Shown: positions 22,230 through 34,143, counted from the first letter of the stretch. The stretch is 64,000 nucleotides of DNA from Zanthoxylum bungeanum (GCA_019454045.1 SKCR01049631.1:1-64000), one strand, 5' to 3'. Numbers and translations: made by a program. The notes: a model not told the origin generated them from the letters alone.

Positions 22230-24291
22230 TGTTGGTAAATTATGACCCATACCGTCACTATTTGTACAGATCACGGTGTTGTTGTACAAATTAACTATGT
22301 GACAAATGAGATTGCACTTGTATCATTTGTGATTAGATCACCTAGATGTATAAATGATAGAAGGTCCCTATGATTTGTTCCTGGACGGAGAATGATATGA
22401 GACAGTATCAGTCCACGAAGGATAAATCATTAAACATCCCTAGTCAGAGTATTATCGAGATTGGACATTGATAAATACGTAAAAGACTAGTATTACACTT
22501 GTGCACGTTGTGAGGGCACAACGACATAGTTCTCAAATATTTGGGTATAGGATACTCATACAAGTGTAATAGGAGGTTGTGTTTTACCGATGGTACAGGA
22601 AACAGCTTCGCTCTGGATAGACCCCTGTGGAATCCCATTGGTAGTATGATTATGTGTCTATGGGAGTCTGCAATCAAGGTAGGTGTATTTGGTCTTAACC
22701 TGAGACTTGCACCGCTAATACTTACGACAATCAATATACTTTGGTTGAGGTCGTCCAGGGCTTTAACAGGTTCTGTGTACGACAATGCTGGGTATATTGA
22801 GAATCGTAGTGTGTTGGGTGTGATGTTAAGACGGAAGTATCACTCCAGTCATATGGAGATGATGGTCACATAGGATACGGAACTCGTTCTCTTAAATGCT
22901 CGAGCTATCGAGATATTATGACTAGGATATGTATATCCGATTATAGAGACTAGTTGCCAGACATCTGATATGTGCTTCGTATGGGGCAGACACAATTCCA
23001 GCCCCATGTCTAGCACGTGAACATCCGATATTGGATCGACGTACATAATAATACGGTATACTACGCTTGATATAGATCATTTATTCCTGTAAGGATATTT
23101 CTGGAGAATTTGGTAGGCATGGCGCTTTGCTAGAGGCCAACCTTGTCTTGTAAATCGGTACAAACGTAGTACAAGGTACTTACGTGTTTGGATAGTCCGA
23201 CGACCGAATTTACTGCCAATATATCCGGGGATCTCATTAGTCACTTCCCGAAGATTCACCGATGATGTATGACTCGCACTTTAATTAATCTGGGATTAAT
23301 TAGAAGAGAGAGAAAATTAATTTGGGATTAATTGCGGAGATATTTTATCTGGGATAAAATATTAATTAAAAAGAAAGAACGATTAATTTAGAATTAATCG
23401 ATAAAATAATATATTTGATATATTATGTGAAATTGGATTTCGACGCAGAATTGAAATTAGATTTTAATTCGGGCTAACGAATTAATTCTAAAATAATTCG
23501 TTAGCGACTTGAATAGTGATTTCGCTAGGCGTAATCGTTTAATCGCGTCGCAACGGAAAATTCGTTAATTTAGAATTAGCAAACCCGAGCACGGGATTTT
23601 TTGGGAGCGCATTCGCATTTCGAATTCGAGTGCGGCACGCAAGTCAAATCAAGCGTCAAATCATTAGTCACATCAAGCGTCAAATCACATGTCACTTTGA
23701 GTGATGTGACAAGTTGACAATTGATTGATGTGAGTTGATGTGTATTGATTGACAAGCATTTAATGCTTACTTTATGGAATTAAAAATTGTAAATGGTTTA
23801 TTAATTTTGGAAATTATAAAAACCAAAATAAATTTTTTATTTCCTCACTCTCTCTCCACTTTCGGTCTTCTCTCTTTTCCCTCATTCTCCTTCTCGGCTT
23901 GGAGCCAAAAAAATCTGCCTCTGTTTTTCTACAAAACTGAATGCATAAGAGAAGTGAGTGAGTTGATTTTGTTGCAAAATCTAGTGCTAGCACACACTTG
24001 AGTCATCCTAAGGTGTTAGGGCAGTGTTCTTGTGAGCTTGGAATCCGTTTTTGAAGCTTGAATCTTGGAGCTTCCATGGAGTCATCAATGGCCGAATTCT
24101 TGGAGGAGTTTCACAGCCCAAACCGAGCAGTCCACGAGCTAGAAGAGCCACTGCCGAGCTTCTTGGAGGATTTGTCTTCTTCGCGTCGCAAGATCCGGTC
24201 AATGTGAGTATATTCCGCACCTCATTTGATGTGTATTCACTTTTTTCATTGATTGATTTCATGATCTTGGGACCTAATCTAGAAACCAACA
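22230..24291 (+). repeat. 3' LTR of copia element B (2062 bp)
   Basis: Starts TGTTGGTAAATTATGACCC and ends CTAGAAACCAACA. It is followed by the GGTAC duplication at 24292-24296 and aligns with 14618-16707. Confidence 0.93.
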
Positions 24292-24390
24292 GGTACATGC
24301 TTCATAATTAATTTTATGCCCAATTTTTTTTGATGATTTTAATATGCGATGAATGAATCTTAAAATGCATACCTATTTTATTTTCTAGCC

Positions 24391-25085
24391 ATGGTATCTC
24401 TAATCATATACATCATCTTAAATGATATGTTAACTGGAGAAAACTATCTAAAAATGAAATTAATATTAATGTCATCTTGATCTGTGAAGACCTTAAGTTT
24501 GTCTTGACAGAGGAATGTCCTCCAGAGCCGACCATAAATTTTGGTTAAACTGTGTGTGATGCCTATCAAAAATGGGTCGCGACCAATGAAAAAGCCAGCT
24601 GCTACTTGCTAGTATGGATGTACGAGGTTCTTACTGCGAAGCATGAGCCAATGGCTACAACATATTTGATGATGGAGTCATTACAATGCATGTTTTGGCA
24701 ACCTTTAGAGTATCAACGTCATGAGGCTATGGTTTTAGCAATGACCACAAGAATGAAGGAATTGACATATGTCTGAGGGCACGTCTTGAGGATGATGACC
24801 TATCACAACACGCTCAATGAGCTCCTATTAACGAACGTAGCCAGGTGACCAAGATCATGGAAACTCTTCCGAAGAGTTTCTTGCAGTTTAAAAACAACTA
24901 TGTTATGAACAAGTTGACTTTTACTTTGACTCAGCTGCTTAATGAGTTCAGCCATTACGATGGATTCTCATAAGCCTATTAGAGAGCCAAATATTACCGA
25001 ATCTTCCAAATCTATCAAGAAAGGTAATAAAGACACTGGGAAGGCTAAGGCAAAGCCCATGAAGAATAAGAAAAGCTCCAAGGAC
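24391..25085 (+). pseudogene. gag fragment of copia element C
   Basis: The sequence after element B continues with a copia-type Gag in several frames: NDMLTGENYLKMKLILM near the start, KFVLTEECPPEP near 24497, then 24552-24776 open with YQKWVATNEKASCYLL and MATTYLMMESLQCMF, then METLPKSFLQFKNNYVMNKL near 24855-24915. A lysine-rich stretch near 25020-25080 precedes the expected zinc knuckle, but there the sequence changes to the minus-strand Athila-like array. The order and spacing of these blocks are typical of copia Gag. Confidence 0.8.
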
Positions 25086-25958
25086 TCCTATTTGTTTGGT
25101 CAATAGCTCAACTTGTGCCCTAAGACTATCATCTTCCCTAAAGTGATGTATGTTCATGCTAGAAGAAGTGTGTATCCTATCAGTGTTATCTAAGGCATTG
25201 GGTATAGTCCAAGTATGAGATTTCTCAGCTAAGTCATCTAGGTACTCGAATGCCTCATCAGGGTCATTCCTTATAAATTCACGGTTGCACATCATCTCAA
25301 CGAATTGGCGCTCTCTAGGAGTTAGTCAATAATAAAAATAACTTACTATGCACCAATTCTCATATCCATGGTGAGGGTAACTAGCTAACATCTCATTATA
25401 CCTCTCCCATGTTTGATAAAGGGTTTAACTCTCTCTCTGGGAGAAGGTGGAGATTTGTCTTTTCAAGGCATTCATCATATGGTGTGGGAAGTATTTGTTA
25501 AAGAATGCCTGAGTCATCTCACCACATGTTCCTATTGACCTAGGTCCTAAAGAATATAACCAGCTTTTAGCTCTATCCTTAAGGGCAAAGGGGAAGAACT
25601 TAAGTCTAATTATATCAGTGGTCTCAAACCGGTCATGGAAAGTAGCTACAACTTCTTCAAATTCCCTAATGTGCACATAAGGATTTTCGCTCTCTAAACC
25701 ATGAAAAGTTGGAAGATATTGTATCATTTCAGGCCTAAAGTCTAAATGTGATGCATTAGGGGAAAACATTTTGCACGATGGTGTAGTTGTGCGAGTGGGG
25801 TGATGGTACTCTTCAAGAGTCCTCCTAGGTGGTCTCTCGTGTTCACTAATATCATGTGCGCTAGACGCGGATGGTGTGGAAAAAAGGATTTTCCAATATG
25901 TTGTCAAGGTCTGAGTCTGAATTTTCCTCTTCAGTCCTATCAAATCTACCAAATCTAT
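25086..25958 (-). pseudogene. Athila-like gag, array unit 1 (truncated)
   Basis: Reading leftwards from about 25958 the protein has the same N-terminal and central parts as units 2 and 4: SEHERPPRRTLEEYHH, then LPTFHGLESENPYVHIREFE, then the retrotransposon Gag domain (RAKSWLYSLGPRSIGT). A stop near 25425 interrupts this domain (the codon after FSQRES), and the remainder is read in 24948-25295 (MMCNREFIRNDPDEAFEYLD). The usual start ATG of MSRRLDRF is changed (ACAAG instead of ACATG at about 25953). The C-terminal third is missing because unit 1 ends at the junction with copia C near 25085. Confidence 0.85.
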
Positions 25959-26258
25959 CCAAACGTCTAGACAAGCAATTAAAGCTCAAATAATACGGGA
26001 AACAAAAATAAAATAGAAAAATAAAATAAAATAAACAGATAAACTAAAAATTAAAAATTAAAATCTAAACTAAAACAGAAACTGAAATAAATTAAATAAA
26101 TAAAAGACGAGAAATAAAAATAAAAAGAATCAATTAAAAATCAAGATAAAAAAATAAACTAACAATTAAAATAAATAAAATAATAAAAAAATATAAGGAA
26201 CAGAGTTACCGCTTTGTGTTTGACTAAGCAAACCTGCTCCTTTTGCTTGTAAACCGTC

Positions 26259-26276
26259 TCCCCGGCAACGGCACCA
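26259..26276 (-). other. Primer binding site of array unit 1 (tRNA-Asp type)
   Basis: On the minus strand TGGTGCCGTTGCCGGGGA, five bases after the LTR end. It matches the 3' end of plant tRNA-Asp, the primer reported for Athila-like elements, apart from one apparent transition. Confidence 0.85.
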
Positions 26277-26695
26277 AATTTTGATTACGCCCAAAAATAA
26301 CTTGCGGTTATCGCAGTATAGTTGGGGTGTCGATTCCTCAGAGAGATGGTTACATGAACTAATTTACTCAAACAAAAACGTTAACAGTAACTTAAATAAA
26401 GAAACGAATGAATTAAGAATATAAAATAAAGACTATGGAAAATAAATAAAAGATATCAGTAGAGAGATATGGCAAAGCATCGGGAATCCCTCTTACATCG
26501 AACTCCTATATTTAGTTATTGATTCCTTTTATTACACAATTGAAGGTTTCACATCCAAACCAACAACCGGAAGATATTCAATTCTACACATATTCAAATT
26601 CTAAGGTAATTAATGTTTATTTTCTCTATGTTAACAGCACACAAAAGTCATCGTTACGAGTTATCTAACGTCGACAATATACCCTCAGGCAATAC

Positions 26696-28648
26696 TGTTG
26701 GTTTCTATTAAGGTCCCAAGATCAATAATAAGCATGAAATAGGTGCGAATACAAATCGAAGAAGTTGCGGAATACTCACATCGATCGGTTGAGCGACGCG
26801 GAGGCAACAAAAATCAACATTATGCTCGGCAGTGGACTGCTCACAGTTCACAGATTTGGCGTCCTCCATATTCTGATTTTGAGATCCTCGAACAAGCTCC
26901 AAGCTTCGTCGAATGGTTCCCGGCTCATTGGTGGACTTCCCTATCACCTTCGCATGTCTCGTAAGTGTGGTAGCACTTGAGATTTTGCCACAAAATCCCA
27001 TTCTTGCTTCCTTCCCTGCTCGGTTTTTTACAGAAAACCAGTGAGCATTTGGCCCCAAGGGTGTGAGAGATAGGAGATGAGAGAAAAGAGAGAGTTATCT
27101 TTGTTGGTTCCAAATTTGTGTATTAAATACACACATTTGAATTTCAAATGCATTTGCCATGAATTTGGATTTCAAAAGTCAAGCCATAAATAGCTCCAAC
27201 CACCAACATCACTCAATCACATCAATCACAAGTTGTCAAGTCACATCACTCAAAGTGACAAGTGATTTGACGCTTGATGCGACTAGCGATTTGACATTTG
27301 ATTTGATTTGCATGCCGCACTCAAATTCGAAATGCGAATGCACTCGCAAATAATCTCGGGCTCTGGTTCGCTAATTCTAAATTAACGAATTTTCCGTTGC
27401 GTCGTAATTTAATGATTACGCCTAGCGAAATCACTACTCATGTCGAAATCTAATTTCGTTTATTATATCAAATATATTAATTCATCGATTAATTCCAAAT
27501 TAATCATTATCTCTCTTTAATTGATATTTTGTCCCAAATAAAATATCTCCGTAATTAATCCCATATAAATTTTCTCTCTCTTCTAATTAATCCCAGATTA
27601 ATTTAGAGTGCGAGTCATACGTCATCCGTGAATCTTTGGGAAGCGACCCATGAGATCCCCGGATATGTTGGCAGTAAATTCGGTCGTCGGACTATCCGAA
27701 CACGTAAGTACCAAGTACTACGTTTATATCGATTTACAAGACAATGTTGGCCTCTAGCAAAGCGCCATGCCTACCCAATTCTCCGGAAATATCCTTACAG
27801 GAATAAAGGATCTGTATCAGGCATAGTATACGTAGTATTGCGTATTTCTGTCTAGTATCGGATGATCACATGCTAGGCTTGGGGCTGGAACTGTGTCTGC
27901 CCCGTACGAAGCACATGTCTGATGTCTGGTAACTAGTCTCTATAATCGGATAAACCTAACCTTGTCATTTTATCCCGATAGCTGCAGTATTTAAGAGAAC
28001 CAGTCACGTATCCTACGTGACCATCATCTTCATATGACTGGAGTGACACTTCGGTCTTGACATCACACCCAACACACTACGATTCTCAATATACCCAGTA
28101 TTGGCGTACACAGAACCTGTTAAAGCCCTCGACGACCGCAACCAAAGTATATTGATTGTCGCAAGTATTAGCGGTGCAAGTCTCAGGTTAGACCAAATGC
28201 ACCTACCCTGATTTCGGACTTCCATAGACACATAGTCATACTACCCAATGGAATTCTGAGGGGGTCTATCCAGAGCGAAGCTGTTTCCCATACCATCGGT
28301 AAAACACAACCTATATTACACTTGCATGAGTATCATATTCCCAAATATAGAAACTATGCCGTTGTGCCCTCACTACGCGCACAAGTGCATACATAGTCTT
28401 TACGCATATATCGATGTCCAATCTCGACAATGCTCTGACTATGGATATTTATGATTTATCCTTCGTGGACTGATACTGTCTCATATTATTCTCCATCCAG
28501 AACAAATCACAGGGACCTCCTATCATTCATATATCTAGGTGATCTATCACAAATGTAAGAGTGCAATCTCCTTTGTCACATAGTTAATTTGTACAACAAC
28601 ACCATGATCTGTACAAATAGTGACGCTATGTGTCATAATTGTCCAACA
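26696..28648 (-). repeat. Solo LTR of the copia B family, inverted (1953 bp)
   Basis: On the plus strand it starts TGTTGGTTTCTA and ends ATTGTCCAACA, the reverse complement of the B LTR ends. No internal sequence accompanies it, so it is a solo LTR, normally left by recombination between the two LTRs of one element. The flanks read AATAC before and AATA after, an imperfect target duplication; the uninterrupted site is GGCAATACTGCAGTAG in the other LTRs of the array. Confidence 0.9.
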
Positions 28649-28999
28649 AATATGCAGTAGAAGACCAACACATAAAACGACTTTTACCAGTCACAATTAA
28701 GTTCGCAAATCACACATAGAAGAAGCATGACTGGATCTATATGGGTGTTGACAAAACATAATTTCTGGATTCCATAATCGGAAAATAATAAAGAATAACA
28801 AACATTAATTTTATTAAACGATAAAAGGTACTTAGGAAATCAAAAACATAAATAATAGAAATCAAACACAAGAATTCATCTCTAGCTTTACCTAGGGGAT
28901 TAGTTCCCCATAAAAGAAATAAAAATAGCCTGGGATTGGAGAGACATATCGTTCTGAATTATCACGGCACCACGTCCTGGCCTCGCGCTCAGATTTCTT

Positions 29000-29031
29000 C
29001 ACTACAAGAAAAAAGGCCTTTACTGACACTA
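29000..29031. repeat. Left terminal inverted repeat of the CACTA element
   Basis: CACTACAAGAAAAAAGGCCT then TTACTGACACTA. It pairs with 34019-34050 with about two mismatches. Confidence 0.95.
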
Positions 29032-29330
29032 AGGTTAGTGACACTAGGCTAAAAGTGTCAGAAACGACGTGTAAATGCGCATATTTCCGTGTTTTTCACT
29101 TAAATATCAATAATTACTGACACTATGGTATCAGCGATTTTAGTGTCAGTAATTACTATTACCATAGTATCAGTAAGATAAAAAAAAAAAAAAAACGTGT
29201 AGTCGTCTGGAGTCGAACCAACACCTCGCGGAAGTGACGTTTTTCGCATATATTACTGACACTAGAGTATGAGTAAATTTAGTGTCAGTATTAATGATAC
29301 CTTAGTATCAGTAAAAAAATTAAAAAAAAT
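29020..29330. repeat. Left subterminal repeats of the CACTA element
   Basis: Short copies of TACTGACACTA and TAGTGTCAGTA occur in both orientations every few tens of bases, with ATAGTATCAGTAA variants. The right end (33700-34020) mirrors this arrangement. A poly-A run lies at 29179-29194. Confidence 0.85.
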
Positions 29331-29340
29331 TATTTCCTTA

Positions 29341-29414
29341 AGTCTGCTGGGACTCGAAATTGTAACCATTAATATAAATTTTTTTCTAGTGTAAGGCTTT
29401 ACCACTAGGCCAAA
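29341..29414 (-). other. tRNA-like (pol III promoter-like) segment in the CACTA subterminal region
   Basis: On the minus strand TTGGCCTAGTGGTAAAGCC resembles a pol III A box with its flank, and about 45 bases further TTTCGAGTCCCAG resembles a B box. A separate B-box-like GGTTCGACTCC lies at about 29205-29216 (minus). It could be a SINE or tRNA-gene remnant. It does not fold into an intact tRNA as far as I can see. Confidence 0.4.
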
Positions 29415-29732
29415 TCGTGACTTTGTTCCTTAAATAAAAAGATTCTTTAAAGTACTAAATAAATTTTAAACACAAAATTAAAACAAAGTGAAAACCCTAA
29501 TAATTTCAGTTTCTTTCACTTGGGTTTCTTTTCATTTCTCTTCTCAAATCGTATCTCCTTCTACGACAGAGCAAGTGAGAGAGAGGCCTTGCACAAACGG
29601 CCCGTCGAATTTGAAAAATTCAGGAAAATTTGCCCCTATTTTCCCTCCAGTTGCTCGCCCCATTAGAATTCTGGAAAAAATAAAACGAAAATAAAAACAC
29701 TCCGAATTCCTCACAGATTCAAATCTGAAACA

Positions 29733-30352
29733 ATGGCCACAAAACGCACCGTATCTCAACCGATCTCCACCTCCTATGACGACGACGACGATGATTTCCA
29801 AGTTCCACTCCCAAACTCCTAAATTTACAACTTCCGCCTCAAAAAAACAAAAGTTCCCCTTAAACCCTCGAACAATCCTAGCCGTCCATCAAAGAACCCA
29901 AGCCTGTTCCAATCCCGGAAAGGAGAACATTATCGAGGGGTTTTGTTTTTAACACAGATGAAACTTGCAGCTTGGAATCAATTTCGTCGACCATTGACTG
30001 TACTCGTCAAGTTGTTTGTGACGATAGCAACCTCTCGCCTGAGCTTGAGGAGAAAAGGCAAAGTTTGAAGGTAAACGAAGGGTATTTACGTAATTTTGTG
30101 GAGTCTAGGTTGTTGAGATTGAAAGCAGCGGATTGTGTCTTGAATGAGGAATCTGAGGAGGAGAATGAAGAAGAAGATACGGAGCTTGATGTGTTACTCA
30201 AGTTATGCGAGGAAAATGATGTTAATTGTAACAAAGTATATGAGCCTGTTCAGTGTCCGCTGTGCGGAATTGACATTTCGGATTTGAATGAGGAACTGAG
30301 ACAGGTTCATACAAATAATTGTCTCGACAAATGCGAGAACCAAGCTCAAGAT
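29733..30352 (+). pseudogene. Captured first exon of an SNM1-like DNA repair gene
   Basis: An ATG at 29733 opens an acidic N-terminus (MATKRTVSQPISTSYDDDDD) that ends in a stop near 29820. The coding sequence resumes in another frame from about 29972 (SISSTIDCTRQ). A zinc finger CPLCGIDISDLNEELRQVH, with a following Cys at NNCLDK, fits the UBZ4 pattern C-x2-C..H-x4-C. The exon ends at a donor GTAAGC (30353). With the SAM domain in the next exon this matches plant SAM-domain SNM1-like proteins (metallo-beta-lactamase nucleases for crosslink repair). The nuclease domain is absent, and the stop and frameshift rule out a normal product. About 250 bp upstream may be the captured 5' UTR. Confidence 0.7.
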
Positions 30353-30466
30353 GTAAGCTTCAAAATTTCATCAAGCACACAAGCTTACGTTTTTTTTTTT
30401 CTTTAGTCTTTTATAATAAATTTGTTATTTTGAAGTGAGTACTGATTATACAATATTTGCTCTAGG

Positions 30467-30660
30467 TTTTTTTCATAAGGATGAAAGGGGAACTCGATTA
30501 GAACAACAAATTGGGTGTTGGTTTGGGTCCGTCCCCTCATAAAGTTGTTGATGTTTCACCTTTCGTTGAATTTCTGCACAGTCTTGGATTATCTAGATAT
30601 GAAGAAGCCTTTATTCATGAAGAGATTGATTGGGACACTCTACAATGGCTGACTGAAGAG
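30467..30660 (+). pseudogene. Captured second exon of the SNM1-like gene (SAM domain)
   Basis: The stretch lies between an acceptor-like CTCTAG (to 30466) and a donor-like GTTTGT (30661). Its second half reads SPFVEFLHSLGLSRYEEAFI then HEEIDWDTLQWLTEE, the start of a SAM (sterile alpha motif) domain. The first half has an in-frame stop (AACTCGATTAG). Intron boundaries show that genomic DNA, not cDNA, was captured. The domain is cut before its last helices. Confidence 0.7.
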
Positions 30661-30999
30661 GTTTGTTTTGTAGCAAACATATAACTATTACTACCTCTGG
30701 CTGGTTGTTTTAATGCTTTAGTACTTAAAGATATTCATACAGTTTATGCTTAAATTTTGGAAATGAGTTCTATAGAGAATAAGACATGGTGTTTGTAGGC
30801 TGGAATGTCAGAGTGGATTGCTTTTTTTCTCTGCCAAATTAATTGCCTCAAGGAATTGCACTGATAATGTATTGATATTAAACATTCTATTTCATGAATA
30901 TTCAAAATGTTAAATTATCAATAGGTGCCTTGCAGGGAGAACTGTATTTACAAGTTCATATTTGCTGACATTTTTTGCACATTGTTGATTTCCTAGAGA

Positions 31000-31195
31000 A
31001 CCAATTCGTCACTGATTTGTTCTGTGATGAATTGGTGGTGCTCCCATCAGCAAAATCAGTTGCAGACTTGCAGCCACTGTTTGGTGAGATACAAAAATGT
31101 CCTGGAAGAGGTTAATTGTTTCAGGGCTTGCTCCACCAGAGTCTGGATTTGATTTTATAGCCGATCTTCTGCCCTAAATTTGGCGTCAATGAGGT
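31000..31195 (+). pseudogene. Captured gene fragment of unknown identity
   Basis: An open stretch reads LFCDELVVLPSAKSVADLQP then LFGEIQKCPGRG up to a stop; in the next frame LIVSGLAPPESGFDFIADLL continues it, so a one-base frameshift is likely. Amino-acid content and continuity look coding, but I do not recognise the family. It may belong to the SNM1-like gene region or to a third donor gene. Confidence 0.4.
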
Positions 31196-31810
31196 AATAA
31201 TTATTCGCTATTAATGAATGAATTCATGTTATACACATTCGAATGCAATAGGAACATATAACACACACTACTTTTCAGTGTATGGACGTTTGTCATATAT
31301 GATTTGATGAACTCATTTCTGTCTCTACACGAATGAGATCTACGTTAACTACCATTCCTATCTTAAAAAATCTGTTTGAGTATCAAGGTCTGCAAATTGA
31401 TAAGTAAATGTCACTGTTGAAATGAACAAAATGATTGGTTATTTTCAACTTCAAATTCTTTCCTAATATCTTTATAACCTTTTTTAACTTAAGTACATAT
31501 ATAAATATAGTGCTTGTAGCATAGACTAATCTGTTCTGGTTTCAAGGATGGATGTTAGGCATTTGAACTAAATGCATCTATCTAAGACATCATGGGCTTT
31601 TTTCTAAGCACACTGATGCATGGATCATGTTGTTTACTGCCCAATTACTCACCTATTCTCGTGAAAATTCTGTTGAGTCATTTTCCAGGCCTCCACTGAA
31701 TAATCAAGCAGCTTTATCAAGTTTTGCATCTAGCTTTTTTGAGCTTGAAAATGATTAGTGTTCCTTGATGTCCTTGATTTGATCTGATCTGATGTTTCCT
31801 GTTGATCTAG

Positions 31811-31884
31811 TTGGTGGCGGACTTTGGCAGAACTCTTATCCTCCTTCCTCACCAGTGAACTATGGCTACCAAATGCCTAACCAA
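31811..31884 (+). pseudogene. Exon-like fragment of unknown identity
   Basis: A 74-bp stretch open in one frame (GGGLWQNSYPPSSPVNYGYQ, then MPNQ) lies between a pyrimidine-rich acceptor ending GATCTAG (31810) and a perfect donor GTGAGT (31885). The Pro/Tyr-rich content gives no family. Confidence 0.4.
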
Positions 31885-32534
31885 GTGAGTCTTGCCTGAA
31901 CATCCACAATTCATCATTGCTTCTGCAAAGAAGTTGGTTTGGCATGCTATGAAATTATTTATAGTTATAATATGAGTATGTATAGGTGACTTGGTGCAGT
32001 TGAATTTTATTTTTCAGTAATCATCACAGGAGATGTTATTTTTTTATTGCTTTTGCATGCCACATGTTTGATCTATTGACTGACTGAATTTGCTTATATA
32101 TATGATAATGCAATCTTGTTTGACAATCGAGATGTAATTTATAATAAGCAAATACAAATCTCCTTCAGGGAGTTTTGCCATATAAATGGAAGGTCGTGTT
32201 TTTAATTATAAATTTGAGATTTGTTAATGGCTTGCACGCCACATGTTTGATTTATTGACTGTCTGAATTTAGTTATATATAAAATAAATAAAATCTTGTT
32301 TCAGATCTAATTTATAATCAGCAAATCAAAATTGCCTTTAAAGTGAGTTTTGCCATGTAAAGGGAGATGATAAAAATCATGTTTCAGTTTCACGTGCAAA
32401 TTTGACCTGTTTGGGGTTTTGGTCTTTTCATGTTTAAGTATATTTGCAATTATATTAAGTTTATTGGATTTATTTTTACATTTAAAGAATAATAGGGTAG
32501 ATCGTACTTATGGTATCATTTTATGTATTTTTGA

Positions 32535-32638
<104 letters not shown>

Positions 32639-32639
32639 A

Positions 32640-33578
32640 CCCAGCCACCCTTCCCAAGGGACAAACTATTAATGTTGGGACTAAAGACGATGTGTAGGCT
32701 GTGAAAAAGTGAGAATTTGTCTTAATGTTGATATCCAGTGAGAATTTTAAGTTTTGGAATGACGTAATTGGTGCAGCTTATATACTTCATAATGTTGGTT
32801 CTGTATTTCAAATACTTGTATTACCTAGCATTGATAACAAGTTTCTTTCGATGATATAAAATGCTTTGTACCGAACGTGCAATATTCTCATATCATATTC
32901 TTAGGTTTTTGGACAATGCGTTAGAGTATATTCTGAGGAATGAAGCCGACATGATTGCTTGTAAAAGTGTGTAAATTGATGAATTCAAATGTAGGATTTT
33001 GGGCAATACTAGCCTGTGCCCTAGATGTTTCTCTTTGTTTCCATGCTTTTTATTGTATGTTATTGATTTGTTGTTTTGGTGATTATGTAGCGGTATGAAA
33101 GATACAACTTGTTATTATGGATGTCATTTGGTTTTTTTATATGCATGCTCTTAGGTTGTTGGTATGGTTATTGTCAATAAGTGATTTATGTGACAAAAAA
33201 GATTAGGGTTATATTTTGTATTTATATTTTGTATTTTTATTTGGATGTATTTAATGTTTTTTATTTATGAAGATATCGATTTTTTTTGGAAGTCCATCTA
33301 ATTCTTAACATTTGGTTTATAATTTCAGATTTTGTGCCAGATATCATATTGTGGGGGATTGTTGCAGGCTTCTCAACAAGTATCATGAATTTTGGTGGGG
33401 GCATGACATTTTGGTGGGACTTTAAGAGTAGTTTTTGAATATATATATGGTTAATTTAAAGATTGTCTATGGAGTTTTTGTAGCATCATGTGATACTGTT
33501 GAATTGATTAATACGATTAATCTATTATATTGCGAATTTTATATAAATGTAATTTTTTAGTTTTTTATTTCATTGAGT

Positions 33579-33629
<51 letters not shown>

Positions 33630-33700
33630 ATGATTAATTTAATTACAAAAAATAAGAAATATAATTGTGAAATAATACTATTTTTAATTTTAAAAGATAT
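32640..33700. other. CACTA interior without recognisable coding sequence
   Basis: AT-rich, no open frame of note. It includes a simple (AT)23 tract at 33581-33626. Parts may be captured intron or 3' UTR. Confidence 0.5.
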
Positions 33701-34050
33701 TGTCGGATATTGATACTATAGTAACAATAATTACTGACACTAAAAATCAAATATATGCGATATACTGATACTGCAGTAACAAATTTACTGACACTATAGT
33801 ATCACTAAATACTGATGTTATAGTGTCAATAATTTACTGACACTAAAATAGTGTGAGAGATTACTGATACCATAGTGTCAATAATTTTCTGATACTACAG
33901 TATTAACGTTTACTGACACTAAGAATCACTGACACTAGAAACTAGTGTCAGTGATTTCTGGCTGCGGCAACACTGACACATTTATATAGTGTCAGTAAAA
34001 CCCTTTACTGACACTAATTAGTATCAGTAAAAGCCTTTTTTCTTGTAGTG
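33700..34050. repeat. Right subterminal repeats and terminal inverted repeat of the CACTA element
   Basis: TTACTGACACTA-type repeats in both orientations from about 33725 lead to the terminal inverted repeat (34019-34050, ending TTTTTTCTTGTAGTG). Confidence 0.92.
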
Positions 34051-34135
34051 CTTCTCTCCAACTCTCGGCCGCAGCTTCTGTTTTCTTATTCGGTTCCCAG
34101 CCCTCTCGGCTGTATTCTTTGTTTATGCGCAGCCC

Positions 34136-34143
34136 TTTATATA
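34136..34143 (-). promoter_or_regulatory. Putative TATA box in LTR L1
   Basis: On the minus strand TATATAAA followed by GGGCTGCGC. The same motif is kept in L2 (41394-41401), L3 (55677-55684) and L4 (60460-60467). It lies about 460 bp into each LTR. Confidence 0.5.

Larger units (their letters stand above)
14618..24291 (+). mobile_element. Complete but highly degenerate Ty1/copia element B (9674 bp)
   Basis: Two LTRs of 2090 and 2062 bp in the same orientation flank a 5.5-kb internal region, and GGTAC is duplicated outside. Internal protease, integrase, reverse transcriptase and RNase H remnants are readable only in scattered short pieces, so decay is advanced. The LTRs still look very similar to each other, which suggests that the internal region was already poor when this copy inserted. 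A solo LTR of the same family lies at 26696-28648. Confidence 0.92.
12014..25085 (+). mobile_element. Ty1/copia element C, truncated at both ends and split by element B
   Basis: Visible parts are the right half of the 5' LTR (12014-12979), a tRNA-Met primer site, a 1.6-kb leader (to 14617), and after element B a gag fragment (24391 to about 25085). Its left end is cut by Tat1 and its right end by the Athila-like array, so pol and the 3' LTR are missing. The LTR is related to, but distinct from, that of element B (compare 12020-12180 with 15505-15660). Confidence 0.82.
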
